A DNA stretch of 64,000 nucleotides, from contig NC_079312.1 in NCBI RefSeq assembly GCF_029931775.1, forward strand, positions 7,695,821 through 7,759,820, in the 5' to 3' direction. The translations under genes were made by a program, and so were the position numbers. The DNA comes from Euleptes europaea (Eukaryota; Chordata; Lepidosauria; Squamata; Sphaerodactylidae). The notes beneath the pieces are model-generated. The model saw only the letters and a list, made by a program, of their open reading frames with translations, had not been told where the DNA came from and did not search any database. Shown one piece after another: positions 33,801 through 43,769 of this stretch (the stretch's first letter is position 1; each line of letters begins with the position of its first letter).

Positions 33801-34572
33801 TGTCCAAAAAGTCCCGGAGGACAGTGCGCTCGGAAGCGCTCATAGGGTAAATCTTACTCTTGGTTAATGTGCAGTCCTTTACCACTTCAATCGCACAGTC
33901 TGAGGCCCGGTGGGGGGGTAAGGCATCACATTCCCTAAGGTCGAAGACATCTTCAAAGTCCCGGTATACAGCAGGTAGAACCGGTGGTGCTGGGGCAGTA
34001 GAGGTTAATGCTGGAACGGGCGGATATAGCAGAGCAAAGTTCTGCCGATGCTGGTCGCAGGTGGGACTAGCGAAGGAGATAGTGTTTGTTTCCCAATCAA
34101 TACTGGGACTATGTCCTTTAATCCAGTTAATTCCCAAGACTACTTCGAATCGGATAGGGGCTATAGTGAAGTCTATTTGTTCCCAGTGGGAACCAATTCC
34201 CATCGCTACCCCTACGGTTCGGTGATCAACTGGACCCCCCTGGAAATCGCTCCCGTCCATTTGGGCAAATTGGACAGGGTTTGGCAAAGCCTCAGATTCG
34301 GCTTTGAGAGCAGCAAAAGTGGCCTCGCTTATGAGAGTGCGACAGCAACCGGAGTCAATGAGTGCTTTGACGGGCAATTGGGGACCACCTTTATGGTGTT
34401 GTAGAACTGCGTCCACGTAGACAGTGGTGTCCACTTCCTTGATTTTAGTGGGAGCATTCGGTTTAGCAGGGGAATCTGCAGAGGTCTGTGGAGACGCTCC
34501 ATTCACCACAGACCGAAGCCGTTTTTTGACAAGTCGAGGGGAGATTCTAGGTTTAAGGCTGGAGAATTCCAT
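30838..34572 (-). CDS. Chromovirus pol region (fossil)
   Basis: In element order: an aspartic-protease-like segment (ALIDSGCCRTLIS), reverse transcriptase (LCIDFRKLNEVT; catalytic VVYLDDILIYS), RNase H (FIVQVDASDVAMGGAL), integrase with an HHCC-type start (LAHGAKTAGHFG...CPVCAAAKRS) and core (AMDFMTDLPLS; AYHPQTDGQTERV), and a chromodomain (YLVRWKHFPPAYDEWV). Gag and Pol lie in different, slightly overlapping frames, a layout the family is known to handle by recoding. About one apparent break; treated as a fossil copy. Confidence 0.9.
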
Positions 34573-36560
34573 GGGTCTCCTTCATCTGAGGATGGAGAGT
34601 TGTCCCCCAATGGGGCACTTGTAATCCGAGACCCAGCAGGGTCATCAGTAGTAGGCAGGGAGGTCTGGTCTCCAACGTGAAGTGCAGAGGGTGTGGGTCT
34701 TCCCGGCGCTGCGCTGCGGGTGGCCGTGGTGCCTCTGCGTGGTGGACGACCTCTGGCTCGGGTTGTCGTGCTGGGGCGAGATGCTTCCGGGCGGTACGGG
34801 CAGACAGCTGCAAAGTGACCCATTCCTCCGCAAATAAGACAGGCCCCCCTCTGAAACCGGTCTTCCCGTTCATGGGGCGGGCGTGCGGGATTCCGTGGAG
34901 TGGGCGGTGGCGCCTTGGGCTGGGGTTTTTGGGTGCCTTTTTCCCTGTGCTTTTGGCGGACATGGGAAACATAGCGTCGGCGGCTTTCCACTTCCTCGGC
35001 TAATAGGATCCATCCCTCAAGAGTATCAGGATCCCCTCGCATGTAAGACCAGTTCAGAATATCAGGGTGTAGGGATTCCCTGAAATGATGAATTAGGGTG
35101 GCCTCGGGCCATCCCACAATTTTACTCGCCAGTCTCTGAAATTCATCGGCAAACTCTCGAACCGGAGTGGAGCCTTGCCTGAGTTGTAACAGTTCTGATT
35201 TGGCTCGTTCCCCCAGGAAGGGGTCTTCAAACCTCCTCCGCAAAGCAGTCATAAAGTTGTTGAGGGTACGGATAGAGCGGGAACGGGTGTCGAACTGGAG
35301 GACCATCCATTCCGCTGCTTTACCCGTTAGAAGGGAAGCCACATAGCGCACCCTGCTATCCTCTGTGGGGAACAATTGTCCCTGTTCCCGCATATAGCTG
35401 TCCACTTGATGCAGAAAACAAGGTAGAGTCTCGAGGGACCCATCGTAAGTAGTTCTCAATTTGAGTTGCTTCCAAGGTCCGGGTACAGGCTGAACCGGTT
35501 GAACAGGCGGTCCGGGTGGCGGTACAACGGGAGCTCCGGGAGGCGGAGGCAGAACAGGCACGTTAGCGGGTGGCTGGCCGGGAACCCCCGGACCCGGGGG
35601 TAGAGCGGGCTGTGCCTGGGCTAAGAGAGCTTGTTGTAACTGTCTATTGTCCTGAAGCATACGCTCCATTAGTTCTTGGAGCTGATCGACACGGTCGGAG
35701 AGTTCCCGATTCCGGGCATGTAAGAGGTAAACGTCCTCACCTGGGCCGCCAGTGCGCTGAGGTTTACTTGTCCGAAAACTCGTGGCCCATTGAGAGGTGT
35801 CTTCATAAAGGTTCTCTTCCTCAGACTCCTCTGGATCCTGACGTCGGCCAGCAAGGCGGCGTGCGCGTTGGGTTGTGCGCGACGGAGCAAAAATTGGGGA
35901 GAAAGAGAGACCTAACGGGCCCCCTGTTCTGTCTTTGGGACGGGTGTCCATTGGTGCCCGCTCCTTAGCCCTGGCAGCTTGAGCCTCGGCCTCCTTAGCT
36001 GCTTCAGCAGCTTTCTTATCCGCAAGAACCTTGGCGTTCTCAAGTCTTTGGGCCATAGCTGCAGTAACACGTGGTAACAGCTCCGTTTCCAGAAGTGCAA
36101 GTATGGGATCGGGGGCCCCGCCAAGTAGTGGCTGTATCCGAACTGCAATTGCGGGCGCATCGGCCTCGAATGTTGAGGCCAAATGTTGGGTCAAGGTGGC
36201 CACCGGGGTGTCCTTTGTACAGTCCACAAGGAGGAGAGCTGTGTGAACGGCAATCCGCTTGGCCTCAGCCTGACAATCGGCTGCATTAGGTACCAGGGAA
36301 AAAACTTCCGGCGCGGCTCCTGCCATCGTAGCACTTTCCCGGGTAACAGAGCGCGTCAACGTCCTGGATGGGAGAGACTCCCGAGAGATGAGATTGTCCA
36401 AAAGTTCAGTCAGTACTTGTAAATCCTCGGATGCCAACCGGGCATCATCCAGTAATTGATCAAAATCCTGAAGGTCTAAATGAGTATCAGTAGCTTCCGA
36501 AGTTAACATCCAGAGAACCCCCTTTAGAGACTGCCACTGTGTCTGCACCAGTCTCCGCAA
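34503..36560 (-). CDS. Chromovirus gag region
   Basis: A single open frame of about 685 codons. The middle is a Pro-rich stretch followed by a retrotransposon Gag capsid-like domain (TYDGSLETLPCFLHQVDSYM, WMVLQFDTR, RRFEDPFLGERAKSELLQLR), then a CCHC zinc knuckle (CLICGGMGHFAAVC) near residue 590. Gag would form the particle and package RNA in the cytoplasm. The frame looks open throughout. Confidence 0.88.
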   Translation of the reverse strand: MRRLVQTQWQSLKGVLWMLTSEATDTHLDLQDFDQLLDDARLASEDLQVLTELLDNLISRESLPSRTLTRSVTRESATMAGAAPEVFSLVPNAADCQAEAKRIAVHTALLLVDCTKDTPVATLTQHLASTFEADAPAIAVRIQPLLGGAPDPILALLETELLPRVTAAMAQRLENAKVLADKKAAEAAKEAEAQAARAKERAPMDTRPKDRTGGPLGLSFSPIFAPSRTTQRARRLAGRRQDPEESEEENLYEDTSQWATSFRTSKPQRTGGPGEDVYLLHARNRELSDRVDQLQELMERMLQDNRQLQQALLAQAQPALPPGPGVPGQPPANVPVLPPPPGAPVVPPPGPPVQPVQPVPGPWKQLKLRTTYDGSLETLPCFLHQVDSYMREQGQLFPTEDSRVRYVASLLTGKAAEWMVLQFDTRSRSIRTLNNFMTALRRRFEDPFLGERAKSELLQLRQGSTPVREFADEFQRLASKIVGWPEATLIHHFRESLHPDILNWSYMRGDPDTLEGWILLAEEVESRRRYVSHVRQKHREKGTQKPQPKAPPPTPRNPARPPHEREDRFQRGACLICGGMGHFAAVCPYRPEASRPSTTTRARGRPPRRGTTATRSAAPGRPTPSALHVGDQTSLPTTDDPAGSRITSAPLGDNSPSSDEGDPWNSPALNLESPLDLSKNGFGLW

Positions 36561-36732
36561 GCGGCAAACCTCTAGGGTAGTCCGGAAAAGTTCAGCGATT
36601 AAGTCTTGTAACAGAGTAGGATCCTCAGAGAAGGGCTCCAGGGTAGTAGATCACTTGGAGAGCTGCACAGCTCCCATCCAAGTGGCAGGCGAACCCTCCT
36701 GGGCTCCAGCCTGGCTAGTAGAATGGTGAAGG

Positions 36733-36746
36733 GATAGCTGTCATAA
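36733..36746 (-). promoter_or_regulatory. Candidate self-priming primer-binding site
   Basis: Directly inside the 5' LTR, in element sense, TTATGACAGCTAT follows the LTR end. Its ATGACAGCTAT is the exact complement of ATAGCTGTCAT inside the LTR near the predicted RNA start (reverse complement of 36850-36860). No match to a tRNA 3' end (TGG...) was seen. Tf1/sushi-type chromoviruses are known to prime with the 5' end of their own RNA. Confidence 0.55.
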
Positions 36747-37034
36747 TGTCAGCCCTTGGCCCACAGAACCAGAAATCACCACAAAGTCATATAGAGTCCA
36801 AGCAGATGGCTTTTACTGGTCAAATAGGCATACAGTGCAAACGAATAAAATGACAGCTATGAGAGACTCACTAGCTGGGAGATAATATAAAGCAGAAAAG
36901 GCGGGAGATTACAAGCATAGGCTGAACACAGTTTCCCAGGAGCTGAGTTCCCAGGCCTAGGTATGCGACCTTGAGGGCCAGACAGTACAGCGCAGAGACA
37001 GAGGCAATAACGAAACCGAGATAGCAACCTGACA
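36747..37034 (-). repeat. Chromovirus 5' LTR
   Basis: 288 bp, apparently identical to 30539-30826; followed by the GGTTG target duplication at 37035-37039. Confidence 0.9.
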
Positions 37035-37039
37035 GGTTG

Positions 37040-37245
37040 ATGGTGGAGCCAAGGAACAGAAAGTCTTCAACAATTTCAGTCTCCTCATCTTCAACCTCAA
37101 AGTTGTGTAATTCTCCTGTAGTCATTACTTTTGTCTTCTTGATGTTCAGCTGCAGTCCTGCTTTGGCACTTTCTCTTTTCTCTTCTAACTTTCAGCAGTA
37201 GTCCTGTCGTTTCGAGTCCTCCCTATTTTCTGCCAGTAATGTAGT
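37040..37245 (-). mobile_element. BovB (RTE) LINE, continuation
   Basis: ATGGTGGAGCCAAGGAACAG, AAGTCTTCAACAATTTCAG and CATTACTTTTGTCTTCTTGA continue the LINE interrupted at 30538 (compare 15260-15380). Confidence 0.75.
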
Positions 37246-37404
37246 TATCAACCCTAGCCCCCTTTTATTCCTGTTTTCTGAGTTTATGCTTCCCACAGAG
37301 AGGAGGATGGAGCCTTTTATTAATACAGTTTTCATGCCATCCATTAAAATGGGAACAGAATAGCCTGACCATTTGCTGTGGGATGTCGTATTTATTTGAT
37401 CTGG

Positions 37405-38408
37405 GGTGGCTGGTTACCGCACTTTATATTCCCAGCGATGTATTAAGAGTTTGAAAATGTTGTAAAAAACATCGCTTTAAAAGGGTTTTTGGATACCACA
37501 GCTTATAAATGGTTGGAAGACGTCTTCACAGCTAAAGCGTCCAAACAAAGTGCGAACAGTATTTTTTATAACATTTTCAAACTCTTAATGCATCACTGGG
37601 AATACGAGTGCTGTAACCCTATTTGCTCCTGTTCCCTCGAACCGCACTTTGGGGGTTACCGCACTTGTATTCCCAGCGATGTATTAAGACATTTTCAAAC
37701 TCTTAATACATAGCTGGGAATGCAAAGTGCGGTAACCCCCATTGCTTTAAAAGGGTTTTTGGATACCACGGCTTATAAATGGTGGGAAGACATCTTCACA
37801 GCTAAAGGGGGGGGGGGAATGCGAACAGTATTTTTTTATAATGTTTTCAAACTTTTACTACATCGCTGGGAATACCTAGTGCGGTAACAGCCAATGTGTG
37901 GTTTTTCAACACATGCTTTTTACTTTACTCTTAAGTTCTGCATCTTTTTTAATACGATGTTTTTCCTTAGTATCAGAAGTCTTTGGCTGGTATTCCCAGC
38001 AATGTATTAAGAGTTTGAAAATGTTATTAAAAAACATCGCTTTAAAAGAGTTTTTGGATGCCAGGGCTAAAAAATGGTGGGAAGACGTCTTCGCAGCTAA
38101 AGGGGCCAAACAAAGTGCAAACAGTATTTTTTTTTATAACGTTTTCAAACTCTTAATACATCGGCGGGGATACATAGAAAGTGCAAACAGTATTTTTGTA
38201 TAGCGTTTTCAAACTCCTAATACATCGCTGGGAATACAAAGTGCGGTAACCCCCATCGCTTTAAAAGGGTTTTTGGAGACCACGGCTTATCAGTGGTGGG
38301 AAGACGTCTTCGCAGCTAAAGGGGCCAAACAAAGTGCGAACAGTATTTTTTTAATAGCGTTTTCAAACTCCTAATACATCGCTGGGAATACAAAGTGCGG
38401 TAACAGCC
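37405..38408. repeat. Cluster of GGTTACCGCAC-family MITEs
   Basis: At least four partial or complete copies in about 1 kb: roughly 37411-37617, a shortened hairpin 37650-37740, 37735-37892, 37990-38265 (with an internal partial repeat) and 38260-38408. All share TTAAGAGTTTGAAAATG/CATTTTCAAACTCTTAA, ACATCGCTTTAAAAG and GCTAAAGGGGCCAAACAAAG. Adjacent copies share terminal GGTAACCCCCAT sequence, as if inserted in, or duplicated from, one another. No coding capacity. Confidence 0.75.
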
Positions 38409-38727
38409 GCTTTCTAAGGGTTAACGCGAGAGAGTCGCAGCCGTAGATCGGCACATTGCCTGCTTCTCTCCTCCCCATCCCACCCCACCCCTTGCGCAAG
38501 ATGCTCCTGGGTCTCCCAGGTATCTGCTTGAACGGCTTGCACGGATCTGGTAAGCTCGAAGGGGCTGGGGTGGGGGGAGAGACGTGGAAGGGGGTGGGGG
38601 GGGACTGCAATGCAAGATCCAAAGCAAAGAGAGAAGAGGGGCGTTAAGTGCATGGGAGAGAGGGAGACCCTTGGTCCCTTTTGTGCAGAGCCGTCTTGCA
38701 GGTCCCTGCAAACCCCCGAGTGCCCAG
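38409..38727. other. GC-rich stretch without recognised gene
   Basis: Purine/pyrimidine-skewed, fairly GC-rich sequence (CCCCATCCCACCCCACCCC; GGGGTGGGGGGAGAGACG). It could be part of an upstream regulatory region for gene C, but no ZNF143-like site, exon or clear CpG island was identified. Confidence 0.3.
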
Positions 38728-38905
38728 TGGGTAGCCGTGTTCGTCCGTCTGCAGCAGTAGAAAAGGGCCAGAGTCCAGTAGCACCTTAAAGAAGCATCTG
38801 AAGAAGTGAGCTGTGGCTCACGAAAGCTCACACCCTACCAGAAAATATTTTTTGTTAGTCTTTAAGGTGCTGCTGGACTCTGGCCCCTTTTCTGCTACCC
38901 GAGTG
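38728..38905. repeat. Dispersed foldback-like repeat (GTAGCACCTTAAAG family)
   Basis: GGGTAGCCGTGTTCGTCCG...CCAGAGTCCAGTAGCACC is followed by an inverted counterpart, GGTGCTGCTGGACTCTGG. Related copies lie at 10270, 43770, 58950 and 62965. Confidence 0.55.
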
Positions 38906-38912
38906 CAGAATC

Positions 38913-39253
38913 TGTTGGGTCTTCGGTAGCGAGTTTCATTGTATTTCAGACAGTCAGGGGTTAAATTGTTTGTAACCAAGCCATCGCCATTGTATTTTAG
39001 ATCTTACTATGTGAAGTTGTAGAACTCCCAGCTATGAATCTGGGAAGTGATAGGAAACGTAAGATGTAGTAAGGAATTTGTTATTTTAAACTCAAGCTAC
39101 CCTTCCCTGATGTTAGTAAGTAAAGTTGATTTTTGCTAAGAGAAGAGACTACTAGTCTTTATTGTGTGCGTGCAACCTTAATTAGCTTCTACCGCTAATA
39201 CCATTAATATTCAACCATCCATTTCCTCTGACAAGGGTATCCAATTCCCATCA
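38913..39253. mobile_element. Solo LTR of an endogenous retrovirus-like element
   Basis: Starts TGTTGGG and ends CCCATCA, flanked by GAATC at 38908-38912 and 39254-39258. Its interior (GTAGTAAGGAATTTG; AGTAAAGTTG) is related to the solo LTR at 1326-1818. No viral genes adjoin it. Confidence 0.7.
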
Positions 39254-39258
39254 GAATC

Positions 39259-40589
39259 TGAACCCGGCACCTTGGGAGGCTGGACGAGGCTCAAATGGTT
39301 TCAGGTTCCGTAGAGGCATTTTTGGGAAGGAGAGGCAACAATGTGTTGGGGGTGGGGAGGGAGCGGGGAGGAGTCCTAGGGTGAGATTGAGGCTGGGGGA
39401 GATGGACGGGGAAGGGGGAGAATGGGGTTGGGGGCGAAGGGATCAGGATGCATGCAGTTGGGGGGGTCTAAGGAGTTCTGAAGAAAAAAAGCTGAGAAAG
39501 GGATAATTCAGAGGAACCGGATTAAAAGGGGCTGTGATGCTTGGCTCTCAGGAAAGGCATGCAAAATGCAGCTTCGAGAGAAGAAAGGGGGATCTTCTGA
39601 GAAAAGTTTCCTCTTTGGTGATAATGCTGTGCCTTTTTGTCCTTTGAAAGCTAAGGGATGTTTTAATAGCCTGGGCTGGAGAGGCCCACCCCACTGTTTT
39701 CCCACATCATCATGGTGTGGTTATGCACATACACACCCATACCCCACATACACAGGTCTCCAATCTGGTTTTACTCCAAAGTTTTGGGAAAGTTCACAGT
39801 AAAGCCTGGGTACTTGCCATTGGGGCGGGAGGGGGGGAATTCAGCTTTTCCTGGTCTGGCCCAAGTGACAGCCCATTTTACCTGCCTTTGTCTCCTCCCC
39901 TCCTGTAATTGGGTGAGCTTTTTGTGTTTTAATTGGCAATTTTCATTATAACAAAGAATTCAGGTCTCTGAATTCTTAGCTTTCTTTGTTTCTTTTTTTA
40001 AAGACCGTCTCTAACCCCTTTTGTTGCAGAGATATGCCTTTCCCCTTGTATCTCCGCACAAAAAAAAAATGAAACCTAGAAGTTCCGAGAACTTGGTTCA
40101 CATACTACTATGTTCAATTGCCCTTAAAAAAAATAATAGAAAAAAGCCCTGATGGTTTGCGGGACAGCAATGGCCACAGTGGATTTTATTTTATATTTTT
40201 ATTTCCAAAATTTCTATCTTTCCTTTCTGCCCTTACAAGGATGGGGAAAATGTGGGGAAACGTGCCCTGTGGAAGTCCTGTTGCTTCAACACTGTCATGG
40301 CAGCCACACCATCAGTGGTGAAACCACACGTGCGTGTCTCCACATGGAAGACGCCTTGGATGGTTCCTCCCCTGTCTCCCCTTCTCCTTTTTTCTATTTC
40401 CAGTCCTAGGCTGTCTCCCCACATGTCTCCTCTCCTTTTCTCTTCTGAAATCCTGGTCCTCTCACTTGGGGGATGCTTTTCTCCTCTCCTGGGCATGCGT
40501 AAAGGGGAGTTTTCCCTCCAGACTCCATGAGATTGTTGAAGGTTCTCTTCAGAGTCAGCAATGCCAGATGGAAGACAAGGGACGTGGTT
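39259..40589. other. Region without recognised gene
   Basis: 39340-39450 is G-rich (GGGGGTGGGGAGGGAGCGGGG). Several open frames of 60-90 codons overlap on both strands with no domain. Nothing else is assigned. Confidence 0.4.
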
Positions 40590-40757
40590 AGTGTTGCCAG
40601 CTCCAGGCTGGGAAGGGACTGTGGTTGGTATAATGCCGTAGGTTCCACCTTCCAAAGCAGCCATTTCCTCTGGGGGAATTGATCTCTGTCACCTGGACAT
40701 CCGTTGTAATAGCAGGAGATCTCCAGCCACCACCTGGAGGCTGGCAACCCTAGATGC
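40590..40757 (-). repeat. Dispersed repeat (TTGCCAACCTCCAGG family)
   Basis: GTGTTGCCAGCTCCAGGCTG through GGTTCCACCTTCCAAAGCAG to CACCTGGAGGCTGGCAACCC; same family as 51520-51725. Confidence 0.6.
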
Positions 40758-40939
40758 GGTCCCTGTCTGGCACGTATACATTTGAGACTCAAACCTGGGG
40801 CCAAACTCTCCTGAGCCTTCCTAGATAAGATGCAATATCTTGAATTGCACCCCAAAACGAATCTGGAGAGAAGTTCACTCAAGGGACGAGCACCAAAATA
40901 TTGAATCTGCAGCAAAAAAGGATTTCTCGCCTTTCTTTC

Positions 40940-41019
40940 TCTCCCTCCCAAACAGGGGAAAGACAACCTTGGTGCCGTCTCCGCCATCTTCTGCCTCTGG
41001 TGAAGGGAAAAGAGACATC
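40940..41019 (+). promoter_or_regulatory. Gene C leader region with YY1-like motif
   Basis: CCGCCATCTT at 40981-40990 is a close match to the YY1 motif, which often sits just downstream of transcription starts of housekeeping and zinc-finger genes. It lies 29 nt upstream of the proposed start codon. The transcription start is not determined. Confidence 0.4.
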
Positions 41020-41034
41020 ATGCAGCCTGCTCAG
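41020..41034 (+). CDS. KRAB-ZNF gene C, first coding exon
   Basis: ATG CAG CCT GCT CAG followed by GTACCG: a five-codon leader (MQPAQ) ending in phase 0, as needed by the KRAB exon at 41970, which begins GRISFEE. Very short leader exons are normal in this family. The donor GTACCG is weaker than consensus, so the exact boundary is less sure than for the other exons. Combined with 41970-42096, 42898-42990 and 46120-48005 the coding length is 2121 nt (706 residues) with no internal stop. Confidence 0.6.
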
Positions 41035-41479
41035 GTACCGGGGAGGGGGAGCTCACTGGGGAGACATGCAGTGGACAGCGATGGGACAGTTAATAGCCTT
41101 TCTTGTGAGGGGTCATTACGTTAAATCAGCACATGGATGCTAAAAAAGGTCTCTACCAGTCTGGTCCACCCATTGGCAGATCAAGCGGAGAGGGCGTTAA
41201 AAACCTCTTTGTCTCCTTCAACACCCATGAAGGCAAGCCCTTACACTCCTGTAAGCCAAATATCTTTGTGTGCTCAAATGCTCCTCTCTCCAGAAGGGCC
41301 TTCTTCTCAGAGGTAGAGCTTGTATCTGTGATAAGGGAAGGAGGAGTCCAGTAAGAAAGCCAGAGCAGGGGGCAGGCTTGGAGCCCTCTTTGGCCTTGGT
41401 TTGCCTCCAAGGACAGCTGGGAAGGGAAAGCCTCACAGCTCTGATCCCCTCCTGGCTGCTTCTGTTCAGAAATTCTCTA

Positions 41480-41915
41480 TCAACCTTTAATGGCATACGG
41501 GTTTAAGTTACAATCATAAACATGGTTATATCCAGATAAAATAATACAGTAATACAGTTTATATGTAAATAAAATAATAAATCATGACAACAATCAAGTA
41601 GGTTCGCAGTTGGTTCCTTGAATCCTCATCGCAGCTAAAAAAAACTTTGCTACCTCCACTGTAATACAGGGACGCTGATCAGCCAGGAGGAAAGCCACTT
41701 TGACCTTTGTGAGGAGACAGGAAATATCCTGCATCAGTGGATCAATGCAGGTTTCCCATAAGGGCACGTAAAAAGCACAATAAAGCAATACATGAGCCAC
41801 TGTTTTTTATAGGTCCTGCAAGCGTGGGCAGGTCTGGTTACAGGCAGGGATGTTCTTAAATCTACTCCAAAGAATTTCAGTTGGGAGGATGTTCAGAAAT
41901 TGTGTGCTTGGTTTT
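41480..41915 (-). mobile_element. Non-LTR retrotransposon 3' end
   Basis: Minus-strand translation gives CPRLQDL and TVAHVLLYCAFYVPLWETC, aligning with CPCKSGDLETVEHVLLNC of the LINE at 4792-6450. A/T-rich 3' tail toward 41500. It lies in gene C intron 1. Confidence 0.6.
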
Positions 41916-41969
41916 CTCTCACAGACCAATTTCCCACCAATATAAAGAAACGCCTTCTTCTTTCTGCAG

Positions 41970-42096
41970 GGTAGGATATCCTTTGAAGAAGTGGCTGTGT
42001 ATTTCACCCAGGAGGAGTGGACCCTGCTGCACCCAGCCCAAAAAGCTATGTACAAGGAAGTCATGCTGGAAAATTTTGGGAATGTGGTTTCTCTGG
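41970..42096 (+). CDS. KRAB-ZNF gene C, KRAB-A exon
   Basis: Exactly 127 nt, the classic A-box exon size, from TTTCTGCAG (ends 41969) to CTCTGG|GTGAGG. It reads [34 protein letters not shown] and FGNVVSL. All positions usually needed for TRIM28 recruitment are present (EEW, VMLE). Phase 0 in, phase 1 out, joining the B-box exon 0.8 kb downstream. This is the most canonical of the five KRAB-A exons in the window. Confidence 0.92.
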
Positions 42097-42221
42097 GTGA
42101 GGATCATTTTTTCTTTGGCTATCTCCAAAGAAGAGCGACCATGGCTATTGCACAGTTCACTGTAAGGAAGGTAATGTTGAGGAAGGTTGTAGTCAGGCCC
42201 ATTGGCTAAGCTCCAACAAAC

Positions 42222-42293
42222 ACGCGGGGAATCAAACACGGTTCTCCAGATCAGAATCCACTGCTCCATACCACTACACCACTCTGGCTCCCT
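42222..42293 (-). mobile_element. Sauria-type SINE fragment
   Basis: GGGGAATCAAACACGGTTC...CCACTACACCACTCTGGCTC is the reverse complement of the SINE's tRNA-like head. Confidence 0.6.
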
Positions 42294-42404
42294 CTCTAAA
42301 GCCTGGTTTCTGGTGTGTATGTGTTGGCAAAGTCCTTGGGGTAATAACCAATCAGCTTCCCATCTGTTACTTAGTTCCCACCCTGGCAAGCCGTGGTTGT
42401 TTTC

Positions 42405-42762
42405 TGTTGCTCAAGAAGGTCAGACCAGAACCAACTGGTTGAAATTAAATCATAAGAGTTTCCGTCTAGACATTAAGAAGCATTTTCTAACAGTTAGAGC
42501 GGTTCTTCAGTGGAACAGGCTTCCTCGGGAGGTGGTAAGCTCTCCTTCCCTGGAGGTTTTTAAGAAGAGGTTAGATGGCCATCTGTCAGCAATGCTGGTT
42601 CTGTGACCTTAGGCAGATGATGGGATGGAGGGCATCGGCCATCTTCTGGTCACTAAGGGTGTGGAGGGGAGAGGTAGTTGTGAATTTCCTGCATTGTGCA
42701 GGGGGTTGGACTTGATGGCCATGGTGGTCCCTTCCAACTCTATGATTCTATGATTCATGCCT
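42405..42762 (+). mobile_element. CR1 3' end
   Basis: TTTTCTGTTGCTCAAGAAGG, GACATTAAGAAGCATTTTC, GTTCTTCAGTGGAACAGG and the terminal GGGGGTTGGACTTGATGGCC ... CTCTATGATTCTATGATTC. Confidence 0.75.
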
Positions 42763-42897
42763 GCCAATGCTAGATGGATGAGCTTTGGTCCAATTGCCAT
42801 ATTTATGGTCCGGCAGAGTCAGGATGGCTTGGACCTGCTGAACATTTATATGCACACAGAAGAGCCATAATTGTGTTTTTGTTTTCTCCTGAAAAAG

Positions 42898-42990
42898 GAC
42901 CTCTGATTGCCAAACCTGACCTCATATCCTGGCTGGAGGAAGAGAAAAAGCTGTTTGACCGTGGTTGCAATGAAGTGGAGGGATTGGCAG
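42898..42990 (+). CDS. KRAB-ZNF gene C, KRAB-B exon
   Basis: A 93-nt exon after AAAAAG (ends 42897) and before GCAG|GTAGGC. With the phase-1 base from the A-box exon it reads GPLIAKPDLISWLEEEKKLF and then DRGCNEVEGLA. The PDLISWLEEEK core is the KRAB B-box, which enhances A-box repression. It ends in phase 1, fitting the finger exon. The pyrimidine tract is interrupted by GAAAAAG just before the acceptor, so acceptor strength may be modest. B-boxes were not found for genes A, B, D or E. Confidence 0.88.
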
Positions 42991-43769
42991 GTAGGCCTGT
43001 AGAGGGACTCGTAGTATCTGTGGGGTTCTATCCAAGGTTTGGTGGGTCTCCCTGGTCAAGCTTTAGTAGTTCAGATTACTCCTACCTCAAATTCTGCCCC
43101 AAACATTAGCTTTGCCCTTTTGGGGAAAGGTCTCACAAGCCCTGTTTCAGCCAACACAGGAATGAGAAAGCTACTCAGCCTTCCTGGATCTCTGGTCCAG
43201 CCGGGCTCTCCATTCTCTGCTCCCCTTCTATTTTGTTTTCTCCCTTTGGTACCAGCCACCATCACTGACCATGTGTGATGAACTATATTCAAGTCCACTT
43301 GCGCCTAAGACACCAACAAGATTTTGAGGGTATGAGCTTTTGTTGTTGTGAATGTATAAATGCGCTGAGGTTCAGCCAGGCTCATGGTGTAATCTCCCAT
43401 TTAAACTTATCTGTTTGAGGAGTGCTGCTCTTAGGATAAGCTACTGATTCTTGGTGTTGCAGGCATTCAAAACAATCCAATACTTTGTTTTCATTGTTTG
43501 GGGCTTCCCCGTCATGGATTCAGTAACATGGGCTCAAGATGGAGTTCCAGTTACAGAAATGGAGGAATGACAAAACGTCTTAAGGGAAAGTGCTCTTCCT
43601 CATGCTCAGGGATTTTGTAATCTCCCACTTGTGGGTCACCTTTCACTTCCTGTCCAAATGTTATTCCTAGGTGTGATTCTCTGGGTGAGGGGTGAGCCCT
43701 TTGTTCTCCTCAGGCTGGAGCCAACTACATTTCTATAGAACTAAAGTACTCTGTGCTTGTGAAGTGATA

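Larger units (their letters stand above)
30539..37034 (-). mobile_element. Chromovirus (Ty3/gypsy LTR retrotransposon), nearly whole
   Basis: A 6.5-kb element on the minus strand: 288-bp LTRs at both ends (TGTCAG...CTGACA on the + strand), Gag, Pol and a C-terminal chromodomain. The 5-bp duplication GGTTG flanks it (30534-30538 and 37035-37039), and it splits a BovB LINE. The two LTRs look identical by eye, so the insertion is very recent. It looks almost whole, with about one apparent break in Pol. Relatives are the sushi-type chromoviruses of fish, amphibians and reptiles, the group from which mammalian PEG10/RTL genes derive. Confidence 0.92.

Noticed and set aside
35570-35968. Plus-strand open frame of 132 codons
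   Set aside because: It lies opposite the chromovirus gag region and has no domain; composition explains it.
40233-40987. Minus-strand open frames up to 193 codons near gene C's leader
   Set aside because: They overlap a dispersed repeat and show no domain or splice context.
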